DNA from: CAVVEC01 sp963770485
GTDB taxonomy: Bacteria > Acidobacteriota > Terriglobia > Terriglobales > Acidobacteriaceae
Direction of reading: 5' to 3'
NCBI GenBank assembly: GCA_963770485.1
Contig: CAVYPX010000009.1
Location: 124,001-188,000 of the forward strand
DNA length: 64,000 nucleotides
Shown: piece by piece, positions 38,269 to 47,233 of the stretch
Layout of the letters: every line of letters begins with the position of its first letter
Numbering within the stretch: the stretch's first letter is position 1
Translations under genes and position numbers: made by a program
Notes under the pieces: model-generated
Told to the model about the DNA's origin: nothing
Databases searched by the model: none
The model's input: the letters and a program-made list of their open reading frames with translations, nothing else

Positions 38269-38408
38269 TGCCAACTCCTAATTGATCCCTTGGCACCAAC
38301 TCCGCACGACGAATGCTTCCGCTTAGCTTCGACTTGATTAATCGCAGCCATCAGCAATACTTCGGCGAAAGTGAAGTAACGGAGCGCGTTGTGCGTGATT
38401 CTGAACAT
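38265..38408 (-). CDS. 47-residue ORF, putative
   Basis: ATG 38408 begins MFRITHNALRYFTFAEVLLM, an amphipathic helix, and ends coupled to the ORF at 38173. It lies about 20 nt after the start predicted from the sigma54-type promoter 38442-38458. The ribosome site is weak. Confidence 0.33.
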   Translation of the reverse strand: MFRITHNALRYFTFAEVLLMAAINQVEAKRKHSSCGVGAKGSIRSWQ

Positions 38409-38441
38409 GGCTAACGAGCCCATGGTTGACATTGCTGGCAC

Positions 38442-38458
38442 CGCAGATTGCGTGCCAA
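38442..38458 (-). promoter_or_regulatory. sigma54-type promoter
   Basis: Minus strand TTGGCACGCAATCTGCG, ideal -24 box and correct spacing. The only genes it could serve are the two tiny ORFs (38265-38408, 38173-38268) and the secreted protein beyond. Confidence 0.55.
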
Positions 38459-38615
38459 TCCGAGTTGCTGCTAAGTGGCTCACGTGCTTACGGTGCCATT
38501 AATCTGCGTGACACGCCCCAGTGCCCAGTTGAGGTCAATGCCTGAATTTGGGCAGATTCGGAAAAACGGCTAACGGGTATGTCATTGCCGAAAAGCAGCT
38601 TGCAACGAGCCGTAT

Positions 38616-38632
38616 TTGGCGACCAGCATGCT
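38616..38632 (+). promoter_or_regulatory. sigma54-type promoter of the secreted hydrolase
   Basis: TTGGCGACCAGCATGCT, correct spacing, transcript start near 38642, about 67 nt before the ATG at 38709. Confidence 0.5.
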
Positions 38633-38708
38633 ATTACCCGCTTTGGAGAGGTTTCGTGCATTGGGAATCTCGCAAGTGCAAAAGGCCACGTGAAGGGAGC
38701 AGGGTTGT

Positions 38709-39605
38709 ATGGAAGGACTCAGGAACTACTCACTGTGGTGGCTGGTCATAGCTGGAGCATGCCTACTCCGGCCATGTGTTCTACCGGGGCAGTCGAATGC
38801 GCTTAACCAAGTAGCCACCATGCCTCTCAGTCCTGCTATGAAGCCTGGTGTCTGCCGTGAATTACTGCCTGCTGAAAGTGTCCGGGCATCTCTCCGCCTG
38901 GTCTGCCTTCGACAACCCGTTCGGACCGAGAACATCACCGCGCGGAACGCGATCATTATCGGCTTTGTTGGAGGGTTCGTTCGGCACGATGACATGAAAC
39001 ATCCTGAGGTGCAGTTCGCCGCCTATCTTCGCGATAGTTATCCGTCAATTGTGCACGCGGAAGTGTTTGCGAACCACGAGGGAAGGCACGCTCTTCGCCG
39101 AGTGTTGCAGTTACTGGACACCGATGGAGATGGAGTTCCCACTTCGAGTGAAAAACAAAACGCAAGCATCATCATCTATGGCCACAGCTGGGGTGCTTCG
39201 CAAGCCGTCACCTTAGCCCGTGACTTGGGGCGCCTGGATATTCCAGTGTCACTCACGATCCAGGTGGACAGCGTTCATAAGCCAGGCCACGAGGATGCGG
39301 TAATCCCCTCTAACGTGCGGAATGCCGTCAACTTTTACCAGGCGAAAGGTTTCATTCATGGGCGGTCACGTATTAGCGCGGCTGATCCAGAGCGCACCAA
39401 TATTATCGGGAACGTTCACATGACATATCAGGATCGTCGAATCAATTGTGACAATTATCCCTGGCTTGCTCGCCACCTGAACAAACCACATCACGAGATC
39501 GAGAATGATCCACGCGTATGGGGGCAGATTGCGTCACTGATCGAATCAGAACTGTCTAAGACACCTTCAGCGGTTGAAGCATCCGTCTTGGCGCCATCGA
39601 AATAG
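38709..39605 (+). CDS. secreted alpha/beta-hydrolase-like protein
   Basis: 298 residues with an N-terminal signal region ending about residue 29. IIIYGHSWGASQA contains a GxSxG nucleophile elbow, and NAIIIGFVGGFVRHDDM upstream fits the first strand and oxyanion region. LDTDGDGVPTSSE between them is an EF-hand-like calcium loop. Likely an exported esterase or lipase; the substrate is unknown. A shortened duplicate of its last 60 residues is at 50380-50571 on the other strand. Confidence 0.7.
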   Translation: MEGLRNYSLWWLVIAGACLLRPCVLPGQSNALNQVATMPLSPAMKPGVCRELLPAESVRASLRLVCLRQPVRTENITARNAIIIGFVGGFVRHDDMKHPEVQFAAYLRDSYPSIVHAEVFANHEGRHALRRVLQLLDTDGDGVPTSSEKQNASIIIYGHSWGASQAVTLARDLGRLDIPVSLTIQVDSVHKPGHEDAVIPSNVRNAVNFYQAKGFIHGRSRISAADPERTNIIGNVHMTYQDRRINCDNYPWLARHLNKPHHEIENDPRVWGQIASLIESELSKTPSAVEASVLAPSK

Positions 39606-39632
39606 GGCCGATATGGCCCCGACATCTTCTGT

Positions 39633-39649
39633 CTGGCACCTCCGACGCC
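39633..39649 (+). promoter_or_regulatory. weak sigma54-type promoter upstream of the ackA operon
   Basis: CTGGCACCTCCGACGCC has an ideal -24 box and correct GG/GC spacing, but the -12 box lacks TTGC. It lies 256 nt upstream of the gene at 39905. The rest of 39606-39904 holds no supported gene. Confidence 0.35.
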
Positions 39650-39904
39650 TGCTGAAGTAGCCGGAGACAAGTTGTAGGAAATCTGAAGAAAGGCGAAAAC
39701 GGGCATGTGCAGCACAACGTTCACTATGCATTCAGCAACGATGCCGACAGAGCCGCTCATGCGGGCTTCTCTCTCTGACGTCTGCGGTCCAGTTCATGAG
39801 AAGCGCGAGGCAGAATTTCGTCCTCTATACATGAACCGGGTCGTTGTCACAGACACAAACGGAAATCGCCGGCCCGAAATGCGCTGGCGGGTTAACTAAC
39901 AGGC

Positions 39905-41116
39905 ATGCCAACCACGAATACTTATGTGCGATCTGCGGGCGTTGCTCGTCAATCAGCCGCAGGTGTTTGTCGCGCCTCAAGTGGTGTTCGTTTAGGCCGC
40001 GTGTTATTCCTCACCATTGCCGCATATTTTTGTTTTGGTCTGACGCTTTTCGCGCAGACAGCCGATTCCCGAGTGGCGGAGCAGCCAAACACGTCGTGGA
40101 CGGCCGCAACCGACTTAAAGAGCGACGATCTGCTTCCCACACGTATCCCCGTGCGTATCATCGAAAGCCACAGACAGAATGGCAATCGGACGTTTGAAGA
40201 CCGATCTGTTCAAATTCAGGGAGTGGACGGACGCCTTGCACCGTACCAGGAGATCGAAACGGAAACCTTGCAAGTAGACGCCACCACAGTGCGGACCACA
40301 ATGCGCACGTTCGGCCGCGATGTTAATGGAGCAAAATCACTTATCCAGGTAACGGAAGAAGAAAAGCACAGTCTGCCGGGCGGTGACTCGAATGTGCTAC
40401 GCATTACTTTCAATCCCGATGTGAACGGGAAGCTTCAACCCGTTCAGCACGAAATGGTAGAGACAAAGACGATCAGTAAGGATGTGGAGGAAACGAACAC
40501 GACGGTGATGCTCCCAAACATCAACGGCGGTTTGGCTCCGGCCTTCAAGACCCACGAACTCCGGAAGCGGCGGGCGGATGGTACGACTGAATCTCAAAAG
40601 ACCACGCTACTAGTAGATGGCGCAGGAAAGTGGGAATTGAGCGAAACGCGGCAAGTTACGACTAGCCAGGAGGGGGCGAACTGCACCGCGGAGGAGCGCG
40701 TTTTCCGGCGCAATGCCGAGGGAAAACTAGTCGAGGTCTCTCGTGTGGTGAGCAAGGAATCCGAGAGCACTCCCGGAGCAACGCGCAACGTGGTGGAAAC
40801 CTATTCCATCGATGTACCGGGTGCGACTCAGGACGGCAACCTGTACCTGGTTGAGCGTGCAACCAGTACCCAGCACACCAGTGCAACTGGTGAGCAAATC
40901 ACCGAACAGCGAGGTGAGCAGCCCAATCCCGGCGATCCGGACTCCGGCCTTCGCGTGTCTATATTGGTCAACGATAAGATGGTGCCGGCGCCGTCGGGAG
41001 AACAGTCCACGGTAACCATCCGAGCGCGCGACTCGAACGGGAGTTTTGGGGTAGTCTCGGTTGATACTACGAAGTCCGATAAAGTCCCCCTTATTCAGAT
41101 TGAGCAAAGCCAATGA
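39905..41116 (+). CDS. secreted repetitive protein of unknown function
   Basis: 403 residues. A hydrophobic segment (VLFLTIAAYFCFGLTLFAQ, residues 32-50) acts as signal or anchor. The rest is made of beta-rich repeats with recurring xxNGGLAPxx and xxGKxxxVxx units (QGVDGRLAPYQEIETET, LPNINGGLAPAFKTHE). Such proteins are frequent and uncharacterised in acidobacteria. Its last 4 nt overlap the acetate kinase ATG, so it heads the ackA operon. Confidence 0.65.
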   Translation: MPTTNTYVRSAGVARQSAAGVCRASSGVRLGRVLFLTIAAYFCFGLTLFAQTADSRVAEQPNTSWTAATDLKSDDLLPTRIPVRIIESHRQNGNRTFEDRSVQIQGVDGRLAPYQEIETETLQVDATTVRTTMRTFGRDVNGAKSLIQVTEEEKHSLPGGDSNVLRITFNPDVNGKLQPVQHEMVETKTISKDVEETNTTVMLPNINGGLAPAFKTHELRKRRADGTTESQKTTLLVDGAGKWELSETRQVTTSQEGANCTAEERVFRRNAEGKLVEVSRVVSKESESTPGATRNVVETYSIDVPGATQDGNLYLVERATSTQHTSATGEQITEQRGEQPNPGDPDSGLRVSILVNDKMVPAPSGEQSTVTIRARDSNGSFGVVSVDTTKSDKVPLIQIEQSQ

Positions 41117-42357
41117 ACATCCTGGTTGTGAACTCGGGAAGCTCGACTTTGAAGTTTCAGGTAATTGCCACCGACCTTGAGCGGATCGTGCAGGACAAAG
41201 ACGATCGCATGTGCCGCGGCAAAGTTGAGGGCATCGGAGGAGAGGCGATCATTCGCATCAAGTACCGGAATCAGCCAACTCAGATTCTTACGGAACAGTT
41301 GCGGGATATCGCAGCGACACTCGAATATTTGATTCGCTATCTCGCTTCCGATCGGTCAGGCGTAGCAGAAATCAAGAGCGCGGCGGATGTAAATACAGTC
41401 GGACATCGAGTCGTGCATGGCGGTGAGATGTTCAAGGAATCGGCCTTGATTGACGACCGCGTTTTGAAAGGGATCGAGGACTGCATCGATCTGGCTCCGC
41501 TTCACAATCCCAACAACATCAAAGGTATTCGGGCCGCTCGGGAATTGTTCGGCAAGGACGTTCCCCAGGTGGCCGTGTTCGACACTTCGTTTCATCATTC
41601 GCTTCCCGAGAAGGCTTATCTGTACGCGATTCCGTATCATCTTTATCGGCGGCACCGCATCCGGCGCTACGGATTCCATGGCACCTCGCATCGCTACGTT
41701 GCTTTCCGCTATCGTACGATGCAGGGCCTGGCGCGCGAACAAACAAACATAATCACGCTTCATTTGGGCAACGGCTGCTCGGCGGCTGCGATCAAGGGCG
41801 GAGATCCCGTCGATACTTCAATGGGAATGACGCCGCTTGAAGGTTTAGTCATGGGGACGCGCTCCGGAGACCTCGATCCAGCTGTTGCCAGCGTCATCGC
41901 CAGAAAAGAGGGACTATCCCCCTTCGAAGTGGACACGTTGCTAAACACCCAATCCGGCTTGCTCGGGATTTCTGGGCTCACGAATGACATGCGCGAACTG
42001 CAGGCCGAGTTGAAAGAGCATGATGACCGCCGAGTCCGGCTAGCTATCGAAATTTTCTGCTACCGGACGCGGAAATACATTGGCGCATATCTGGCTGCCA
42101 TGGGCGGAGCTGACGCCCTTGTTTTCACGGGGGGTATCGGAGAAAACTCGCCCGATGTTCGGGCAAAGATTTGTGCGGGGATGGAGTGGGCGGGACTTCG
42201 CCTCGACCAGGCGAAGAATCAGAACGCGGTGGGTCGCGAAGGCAAGATCTCAACCGACGAGTCCAGCTTGCTTGCATATGCCATTCCGACTGATGAGGAA
42301 CTCCTCATCGCCCGGGACACCGTGCGAGTCATCCTGGGAGTGCCGCACCCGTCGTAA
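41113..42357 (+). CDS. ackA: acetate kinase
   Basis: 414 residues, normal for AckA. NSGSSTLKFQV at the start, HRVVHGG, FDTSFHHSLP, YGFHGTSHRY, LHLGNGCSAAAI, MGMTPLEGLVMGTRSGDLDP and FTGGIGENS are all present. It converts acetyl phosphate and ADP to acetate and ATP in the cytoplasm. No phosphotransacetylase is in the window; acetyl phosphate would come from the phosphoketolase at 54506. It is coupled to the secreted protein upstream and followed by phosphoglucomutase after 30 nt. Confidence 0.96.
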   Translation: MNILVVNSGSSTLKFQVIATDLERIVQDKDDRMCRGKVEGIGGEAIIRIKYRNQPTQILTEQLRDIAATLEYLIRYLASDRSGVAEIKSAADVNTVGHRVVHGGEMFKESALIDDRVLKGIEDCIDLAPLHNPNNIKGIRAARELFGKDVPQVAVFDTSFHHSLPEKAYLYAIPYHLYRRHRIRRYGFHGTSHRYVAFRYRTMQGLAREQTNIITLHLGNGCSAAAIKGGDPVDTSMGMTPLEGLVMGTRSGDLDPAVASVIARKEGLSPFEVDTLLNTQSGLLGISGLTNDMRELQAELKEHDDRRVRLAIEIFCYRTRKYIGAYLAAMGGADALVFTGGIGENSPDVRAKICAGMEWAGLRLDQAKNQNAVGREGKISTDESSLLAYAIPTDEELLIARDTVRVILGVPHPS

Positions 42358-42387
42358 GTATGTCCGCGAGATCTCGAAGGTGGAACC

Positions 42388-44097
42388 ATGACCAATACCC
42401 TAGGAACTCAGTCACCCGTAGCTGTAGCGGTTGAGAACTCAGTTTCGCCGCTCGCAGGCAAACCGGCACCCAAGGAATTGCTGGTGGATGTCGCCCGGCT
42501 GGAAAAAGACTATTTCGACCGTCGCCCTGACATAGAAGATCCCAACCAGCTTGTCAGCTTCGGCACGAGCGGACACCGTGGCACGCCTTTACAAGGAACA
42601 TTCACTGAAGCCCACATCCTAGCTATCACACAGGCAATTTGCGACTACCGGCGATCGCAAGGAATAGACGGTCCTTTATATATGGGCAAAGATACCCATG
42701 CGGTGTCGAGTCCGGCACAGCGCACGGCCCTTGAGGTGCTAGCGGCCAACAACGTGGAAACCGTCATTCAGCAAAGTGACGGTGTGACCCCAACGCCGGT
42801 CATCTCACGCGCCATTCTTGCCTACAACCGCAATCGAAAAGAACATTTCGCGGATGGTATTGTGATTACGCCGTCGCACAATCCGCCAGAAGACGGGGGT
42901 CTTAAGTACAACCTGCCAAACGGAGGTCCTGCCGACACCGATGTGACTCATTGGGTGGAAATCAGGGCGAATGACTTCGTGCAATCGGGCAATGTGGGAG
43001 TGAAACGACTGCCTTTCAACAGAGCCGTAAAGGCAGCCACCACACACCAGGAAGATTTGATGTTGCCGTACGTGCTTGACCTCAAGAACGTTGTCGATAT
43101 GCAGGCAATTCGCGGCGCGAAGTTACAGCTTGGCGTGGATCCGTTGGGCGGATCCGCTCGCCCCTATTGGGAGCCGATCAATTCGGTTTACGGATTGGAC
43201 ATTGTGGTCGTAAACTCCGTGCTCGACCCGACGTTTTCATTCATGACAGTTGATCACGATGGCAAGATCCGCATGGACTGTTCCAGTCCTTACGCCATGG
43301 CCAGACTGGTGGCGTTCAAAGACAAATACCAGGTGGCTTTCGCGAATGATACGGATGCAGACCGACACGGAATTGTCACTCCGACAGGCGGTCTGATGAA
43401 CCCGAACCATTATCTTGCAGTGGCGATACGGTACTTACTCACGCACCGGCCACAGTGGCGCGAAGAAGTTGCAGTCGGCAAAACGCTCGTGAGCAGCAGT
43501 ATGATCGATCACGTTGTAAACAAGTTAGGACGCGAGCTGTGTGAGGTGCCGGTAGGTTTCAAGTGGTTTGTACCCGGACTCGTCGATGGCTCGTACTGTT
43601 TCGGTGGAGAAGAAAGCGCGGGTGCGAGTTTTGTACGCAGAGATGGAACGGTCTGGACGACGGACAAGGACGGCATCATTATGGATCTTCTTGCAGCGGA
43701 GATTACCGCCCGCACCGGCAAGGATCCAGGTGAGCATTATCGCGAGTTGACAGTCGACTTCGGCATTTCCTACTACACGCGCATCGACGCGCCAGCCTCT
43801 CCGGAGCAGAGAAGCAAATTACGAAAACTCTCGCTGGATGCCGTGAAAGAGTCGAATCTCGCGGGAGAGCCAATCACGGCCAAGCTGACGCGGGCGCCCG
43901 GCAATAACGCCCCTATCGGAGGCCTAAAAGTGGTGGCGAAGAGCGGCTGGTTCGCTGCCCGACCTTCGGGTACCGAGAACATCTACAAAATTTACGCGGA
44001 GAGCTTTAACAGCGAGCAGCATCTCAACGCCATCGTGGCTGAGGCCCAGAAGATCGTGAACAACGCGTTGCGTTCCTCCGCAGCGGATCGGCACTGA
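42388..44097 (+). CDS. pgm: alpha-phosphoglucomutase
   Basis: 569 residues. SFGTSGHRGTP, the catalytic phosphoserine loop VITPSHNPPEDGG, the metal loop NDTDADRHG, the sugar loop FGGEESAGASF, and RPSGTEN in the C-terminal phosphate-binding domain. It interconverts glucose-1-phosphate and glucose-6-phosphate, linking glycogen phosphorylase to glycolysis and the phosphoketolase route. Second enzyme of the ackA operon. A hairpin, CGCCCG-CATT-CGGGCG, follows near 44140 without a T tract. Confidence 0.95.
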   Translation: MTNTLGTQSPVAVAVENSVSPLAGKPAPKELLVDVARLEKDYFDRRPDIEDPNQLVSFGTSGHRGTPLQGTFTEAHILAITQAICDYRRSQGIDGPLYMGKDTHAVSSPAQRTALEVLAANNVETVIQQSDGVTPTPVISRAILAYNRNRKEHFADGIVITPSHNPPEDGGLKYNLPNGGPADTDVTHWVEIRANDFVQSGNVGVKRLPFNRAVKAATTHQEDLMLPYVLDLKNVVDMQAIRGAKLQLGVDPLGGSARPYWEPINSVYGLDIVVVNSVLDPTFSFMTVDHDGKIRMDCSSPYAMARLVAFKDKYQVAFANDTDADRHGIVTPTGGLMNPNHYLAVAIRYLLTHRPQWREEVAVGKTLVSSSMIDHVVNKLGRELCEVPVGFKWFVPGLVDGSYCFGGEESAGASFVRRDGTVWTTDKDGIIMDLLAAEITARTGKDPGEHYRELTVDFGISYYTRIDAPASPEQRSKLRKLSLDAVKESNLAGEPITAKLTRAPGNNAPIGGLKVVAKSGWFAARPSGTENIYKIYAESFNSEQHLNAIVAEAQKIVNNALRSSAADRH

Positions 44098-44173
44098 GCT
44101 CCGTAGAAATCCAGAAGTGAAACACGCACTTGCGCCCGCATTCGGGCGGGCAGTCCACATGTGGTCTGCTTAG

Positions 44174-44190
44174 CTGGCACCATTAGGGCA
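44174..44190 (+). promoter_or_regulatory. sigma54-type promoter of the Mla operon
   Basis: CTGGCACCATTAGGGCA has an ideal -24 box and correct spacing; -12 is GGGCA. A start near 44200 would favour ATG 44238 or 44244 for the first gene. Confidence 0.5.
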
Positions 44191-44237
44191 GCTGCCGTCC
44201 CAAGTACTTGACCACCTTGGAATTACACGTCGCCAGT

Positions 44238-44645
44238 ATGGCCATGCGTTTGCCATTAGGAATGAGAACGTCAGGACATCGTACCGGGAAGGAAGCGATT
44301 CCGTTGCTGAACGACAAAACCGAAACCGCCGGTAAGCCCAAAATTAACATCGTTGCCGAAAAAGATGGCACTCTGGTGACCCTGTGCGGTCGTATTGATA
44401 TGGACTCCTCCCCGGCTCTTCGCGACCGGCTTATCGCGCTGCTCCAGGCTCCGTATCCAAAGAAAGTGAACGTCGACTTGTCGGCAGTGACTCATATCGA
44501 CAGTTCTGGCGTTGCTACCCTGATCGAAGCTCTGAGGACCGCACGCAGCCATAAAACCGAGCTGAGGTTGCAGGGCTTGCAGGATCGGTTACTTCGCTTG
44601 TTTGAACTTACGGGCCTTCTGCCCCTATTCAATGGGAGCGTCTGA
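44238..44645 (+). CDS. STAS-domain protein of the Mla operon (MlaB-like)
   Basis: 135 residues. One STAS domain covers the last 90 residues, with TLCGRIDMDSSPALRD and VDLSAVTHIDSSGVATL. In Gram-negative bacteria MlaB binds the MlaF ATPase to regulate lipid transport. The order STAS, permease, ATPase, MCE protein, lipoprotein here supports that role. An ATG at 44238 or 44244 is preferred over the TTG at 44208 because the predicted transcript starts near 44200. Confidence 0.8.
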   Translation: MAMRLPLGMRTSGHRTGKEAIPLLNDKTETAGKPKINIVAEKDGTLVTLCGRIDMDSSPALRDRLIALLQAPYPKKVNVDLSAVTHIDSSGVATLIEALRTARSHKTELRLQGLQDRLLRLFELTGLLPLFNGSV

Positions 44646-44676
44646 ACATGAGCAATCTGGGTGCAAGGGGGGTCTG

Positions 44677-45480
44677 ATGCCTAATCTTCTCGAAACTGCA
44701 GGCAGAGGGACACTTGATCGCCTCGGCTACGTTGGGAGCTTAAACATTCAGTTGTGGGCTACCTTGCGTGGGATGCGAACGGCTTTGCCCTTTATTGGAA
44801 ACCGGCATCGGTGGCGTGCAGCCGTTCACCAAATGCTGGAGATCGGGGTTGACGCGCTGCCGATGGTTGCTCTCTTGGCGGTGTGCAGCGGATTCATTCT
44901 TGCCATGCAAGGAGCATCCGAGCTGCGCCGTTTCGGGGCTTTGCACTACGTTATCGATCTGGTCGCAGTCGGCTTTACACGCGAACTTGGGCCGCTGCTG
45001 ACTGCGATCGCCGTCAGTGGGCGCTCAGGGTCTGCCTTTGCAGCCGAGATCGGCACGATGAAGGTGACTGAAGAGATCGATGCGCTGAAGGTCATGGCCT
45101 TTGAACCGGTGGAGTTCGTGTTAGCGCCGAAGTATCTCGCGGCACTGGTGGCCGTTCCGTGTCTCAGTATCGTCTCGAACTTCTTTGGCATTCTCGCCGG
45201 GGGCCTGTTCATGTTCTTCAGCACGCGCCTTGGTCTTCTGCTCTATTTCCACTACGTGCTGACTTCGATCGAGTTGCGGGATGTGCTCGCCGGGCTGATC
45301 AAGGCCTTGGCATTTGCCACCATTATTGCTCACGTGGGATGCCTGGAAGGATTTCGTGTGCGCGGCGGACCGGAGGCGGTTGGTCGCTCTACCACTATGG
45401 CAGTTGTGCGATCAACATTCCTGGTCATCGTTGCCGATGCGATTTTCACTACCATTTTTTACTTCGTGGGAAAAACATAA
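44677..45480 (+). CDS. mlaE: MlaE-type ABC transporter permease
   Basis: 267 residues from ATG 44677, preceded by AAGGGGGG. Five membrane helices and the family signatures GFTRELGPLLTAI, AEIGTMKVTEEIDALKVM and GLIKALAFATIIAHVGC. It forms the inner membrane channel of the phospholipid transport complex. The ATPase follows 2 nt later. Confidence 0.93.
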   Translation: MPNLLETAGRGTLDRLGYVGSLNIQLWATLRGMRTALPFIGNRHRWRAAVHQMLEIGVDALPMVALLAVCSGFILAMQGASELRRFGALHYVIDLVAVGFTRELGPLLTAIAVSGRSGSAFAAEIGTMKVTEEIDALKVMAFEPVEFVLAPKYLAALVAVPCLSIVSNFFGILAGGLFMFFSTRLGLLLYFHYVLTSIELRDVLAGLIKALAFATIIAHVGCLEGFRVRGGPEAVGRSTTMAVVRSTFLVIVADAIFTTIFYFVGKT

Positions 45481-45482
45481 AA

Positions 45483-46286
45483 ATGTCCATAATTTCCGTG
45501 CGCGATCTGGTGGTGGAATACGACGGCCGTCGAGTGCTCAATGGTTTGAACCTTGATGTCGAGCCAGGCCAGATCACCGTCCTGCTGGGGGGCAGCGGTT
45601 CGGGAAAGAGCACGCTCTTGCGCCAAGTTCTTGGTCTTGAGCGCCCAAAGTCGGGTAGCATCTCGATCAAAGGCACAGAAGTCACCAGCTGCTCAAAAGC
45701 GGAGTTGACGAAAGTCCGGCGCTCGATCGGAGTGGCCTTTCAGAGCGCAGCTTTGTTCAATTCACTGTCCCTTGAAGAAAATGTCGCCCTGAACCTGCGG
45801 GAGCACACGGCACTTGCTCCGACAATCATTGACCTGATCGTTTGGATGAAGTTGGCAGTGGTGGGCCTGGCGGACTTCGGCAAACTGCACCCACAGGAAC
45901 TCTCGGGCGGCATGAAAAAGCGCGCGGCCGTTGCGCGGGCTCTTGCACTTGATCCCGAGATTTTAGTGCTGGACGAGCCCTCCGCTGGCCTTGACCCTAT
46001 TGTGGCGGCGGAACTCGACGAACTGATTTTGTTCCTAAAGGAAACTTTTCAGATAACGGCGCTTGTTATCACCCATGAGCTTCCCAGCGCCTTCCGAATC
46101 GCTGACCGGATCGCGATGCTTTTCAATGGACAGTTACTCGCGGTCGGTACAAAGGATGAAATTCAGGCAAGCCAACATCCGCGTGTGAGGCAATTCCTCA
46201 ATCGCGTGCCGGAGAATCCAGTACATGCGCCAGCCGTGGCCGCCTACTTTGAACGATATGTGCAGAATCAGGAGGCTAACTCATGA
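45483..46286 (+). CDS. mlaF: MlaF-type ABC transporter ATPase
   Basis: 267 residues from ATG 45483. Walker A LGGSGSGKST, signature LSGGMKKRAAVARAL, Walker B ILVLDEPSAGLDP, and the switch His in VITHEL. Energises MCE-dependent lipid transport. Overlaps the next gene by 4 nt. Confidence 0.94.
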   Translation: MSIISVRDLVVEYDGRRVLNGLNLDVEPGQITVLLGGSGSGKSTLLRQVLGLERPKSGSISIKGTEVTSCSKAELTKVRRSIGVAFQSAALFNSLSLEENVALNLREHTALAPTIIDLIVWMKLAVVGLADFGKLHPQELSGGMKKRAAVARALALDPEILVLDEPSAGLDPIVAAELDELILFLKETFQITALVITHELPSAFRIADRIAMLFNGQLLAVGTKDEIQASQHPRVRQFLNRVPENPVHAPAVAAYFERYVQNQEANS

Positions 46287-47206
46287 GTACCGAAGCAAAA
46301 GTCGGCGCTTTTGTCCTCAGCTGCTTCGCGGTGCTCACGTTTACCGTGATCTATCTACTGAACGCGCAATTCAGCGGCGGTACCGTGAACTATCGCACTT
46401 ACCTTCGGTACGCTGGCGGCCTTGAGCCCGGAGCTTCCGTGTTGTACGGAGGGATCAATGTGGGCAAGGTTACAGCAGTGCGGCCTTGGGCTGCGGATCC
46501 AACCCGCATCGAAATTCTCATGGAAGTCAGGAAAGATACTCCGCTGAATGAGAAATCAGTGGCGAAGCTAGGCTTCGTCAGCGTCATGAACAGCGCTGCC
46601 TTGTCGATCACGACGGGCAGCATTGATGCCAAGCGCCTTCCTCCAGGCTCAACCATCGCCTCAAAAGAAGCGGCCAGCCTGGATGAGATCGCCGGGAAAC
46701 TGGCAACCGTTGCAGACAGCGCGAACACGCTGATCGAGCAGGCGCAGGGAGAACTGAACGATATCAGCGGCAACGTGAACCATCTGCTTGCCAATCTGGA
46801 TACGATGACCGGGCCGCCGAATCAGAAAAAGGTCCAAGCCATTCTAAACAATATTGACCGATTGGTCGCCGACGAGCGCCCGAAAATTGACCGCCTCACA
46901 GACCAACTGGCCAGGGTTAGCGAGCATGCCGACGAGACCATTCAAAATGTGAATGGCACGGTGACGGATTTGCGTGATCCGATGCGAAAAGACTTGGCTG
47001 AATTACAGACCACCTTAGAACAGGCAAAAGGCTTGCTGCAGTCCATGCAAATCATTGTTCGAGCCAACGACTACAAGATCGGCGACACGGTAGAGAATCT
47101 GCGGGAGGCGACCGATAACCTCAATCAGTTCACGAATTCATTGAAGCAGCGTCCCTGGAGCTTGATCCGGGTCAAGCAACCCGAGGACCGCCAGGTTCCG
47201 AAATAA
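46283..47206 (+). CDS. mlaD: MCE/MlaD-family substrate-binding protein
   Basis: 307 residues. One N-terminal membrane helix (FVLSCFAVLTFTVIYLL), an MCE domain (about 40-120, including GLEPGASVLYGGINVGKV), and a long helical C-terminus with coiled-coil character (QLARVSEHADETIQN). It binds phospholipid in the periplasm and bridges to the lipoprotein partner. Longer than E. coli MlaD, like the YrbD/Mce proteins of this phylum. Confidence 0.92.
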   Translation: MSTEAKVGAFVLSCFAVLTFTVIYLLNAQFSGGTVNYRTYLRYAGGLEPGASVLYGGINVGKVTAVRPWAADPTRIEILMEVRKDTPLNEKSVAKLGFVSVMNSAALSITTGSIDAKRLPPGSTIASKEAASLDEIAGKLATVADSANTLIEQAQGELNDISGNVNHLLANLDTMTGPPNQKKVQAILNNIDRLVADERPKIDRLTDQLARVSEHADETIQNVNGTVTDLRDPMRKDLAELQTTLEQAKGLLQSMQIIVRANDYKIGDTVENLREATDNLNQFTNSLKQRPWSLIRVKQPEDRQVPK

Positions 47207-47233
47207 GTGATCCGCCAGGAGAGGAGAATCGAC

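Noticed and set aside
38290..38306. TTGGCACCAACTCCGCA with correct spacing on the plus strand
   Set aside because: The -12 box is poor, it overlaps a tiny minus-strand ORF, and the nearest plus-strand gene is 400 bp away with a better site of its own.
39705..39899. 64-residue plus-strand frame before the ackA operon
   Set aside because: No ribosome site or family-like sequence; composition looks random.
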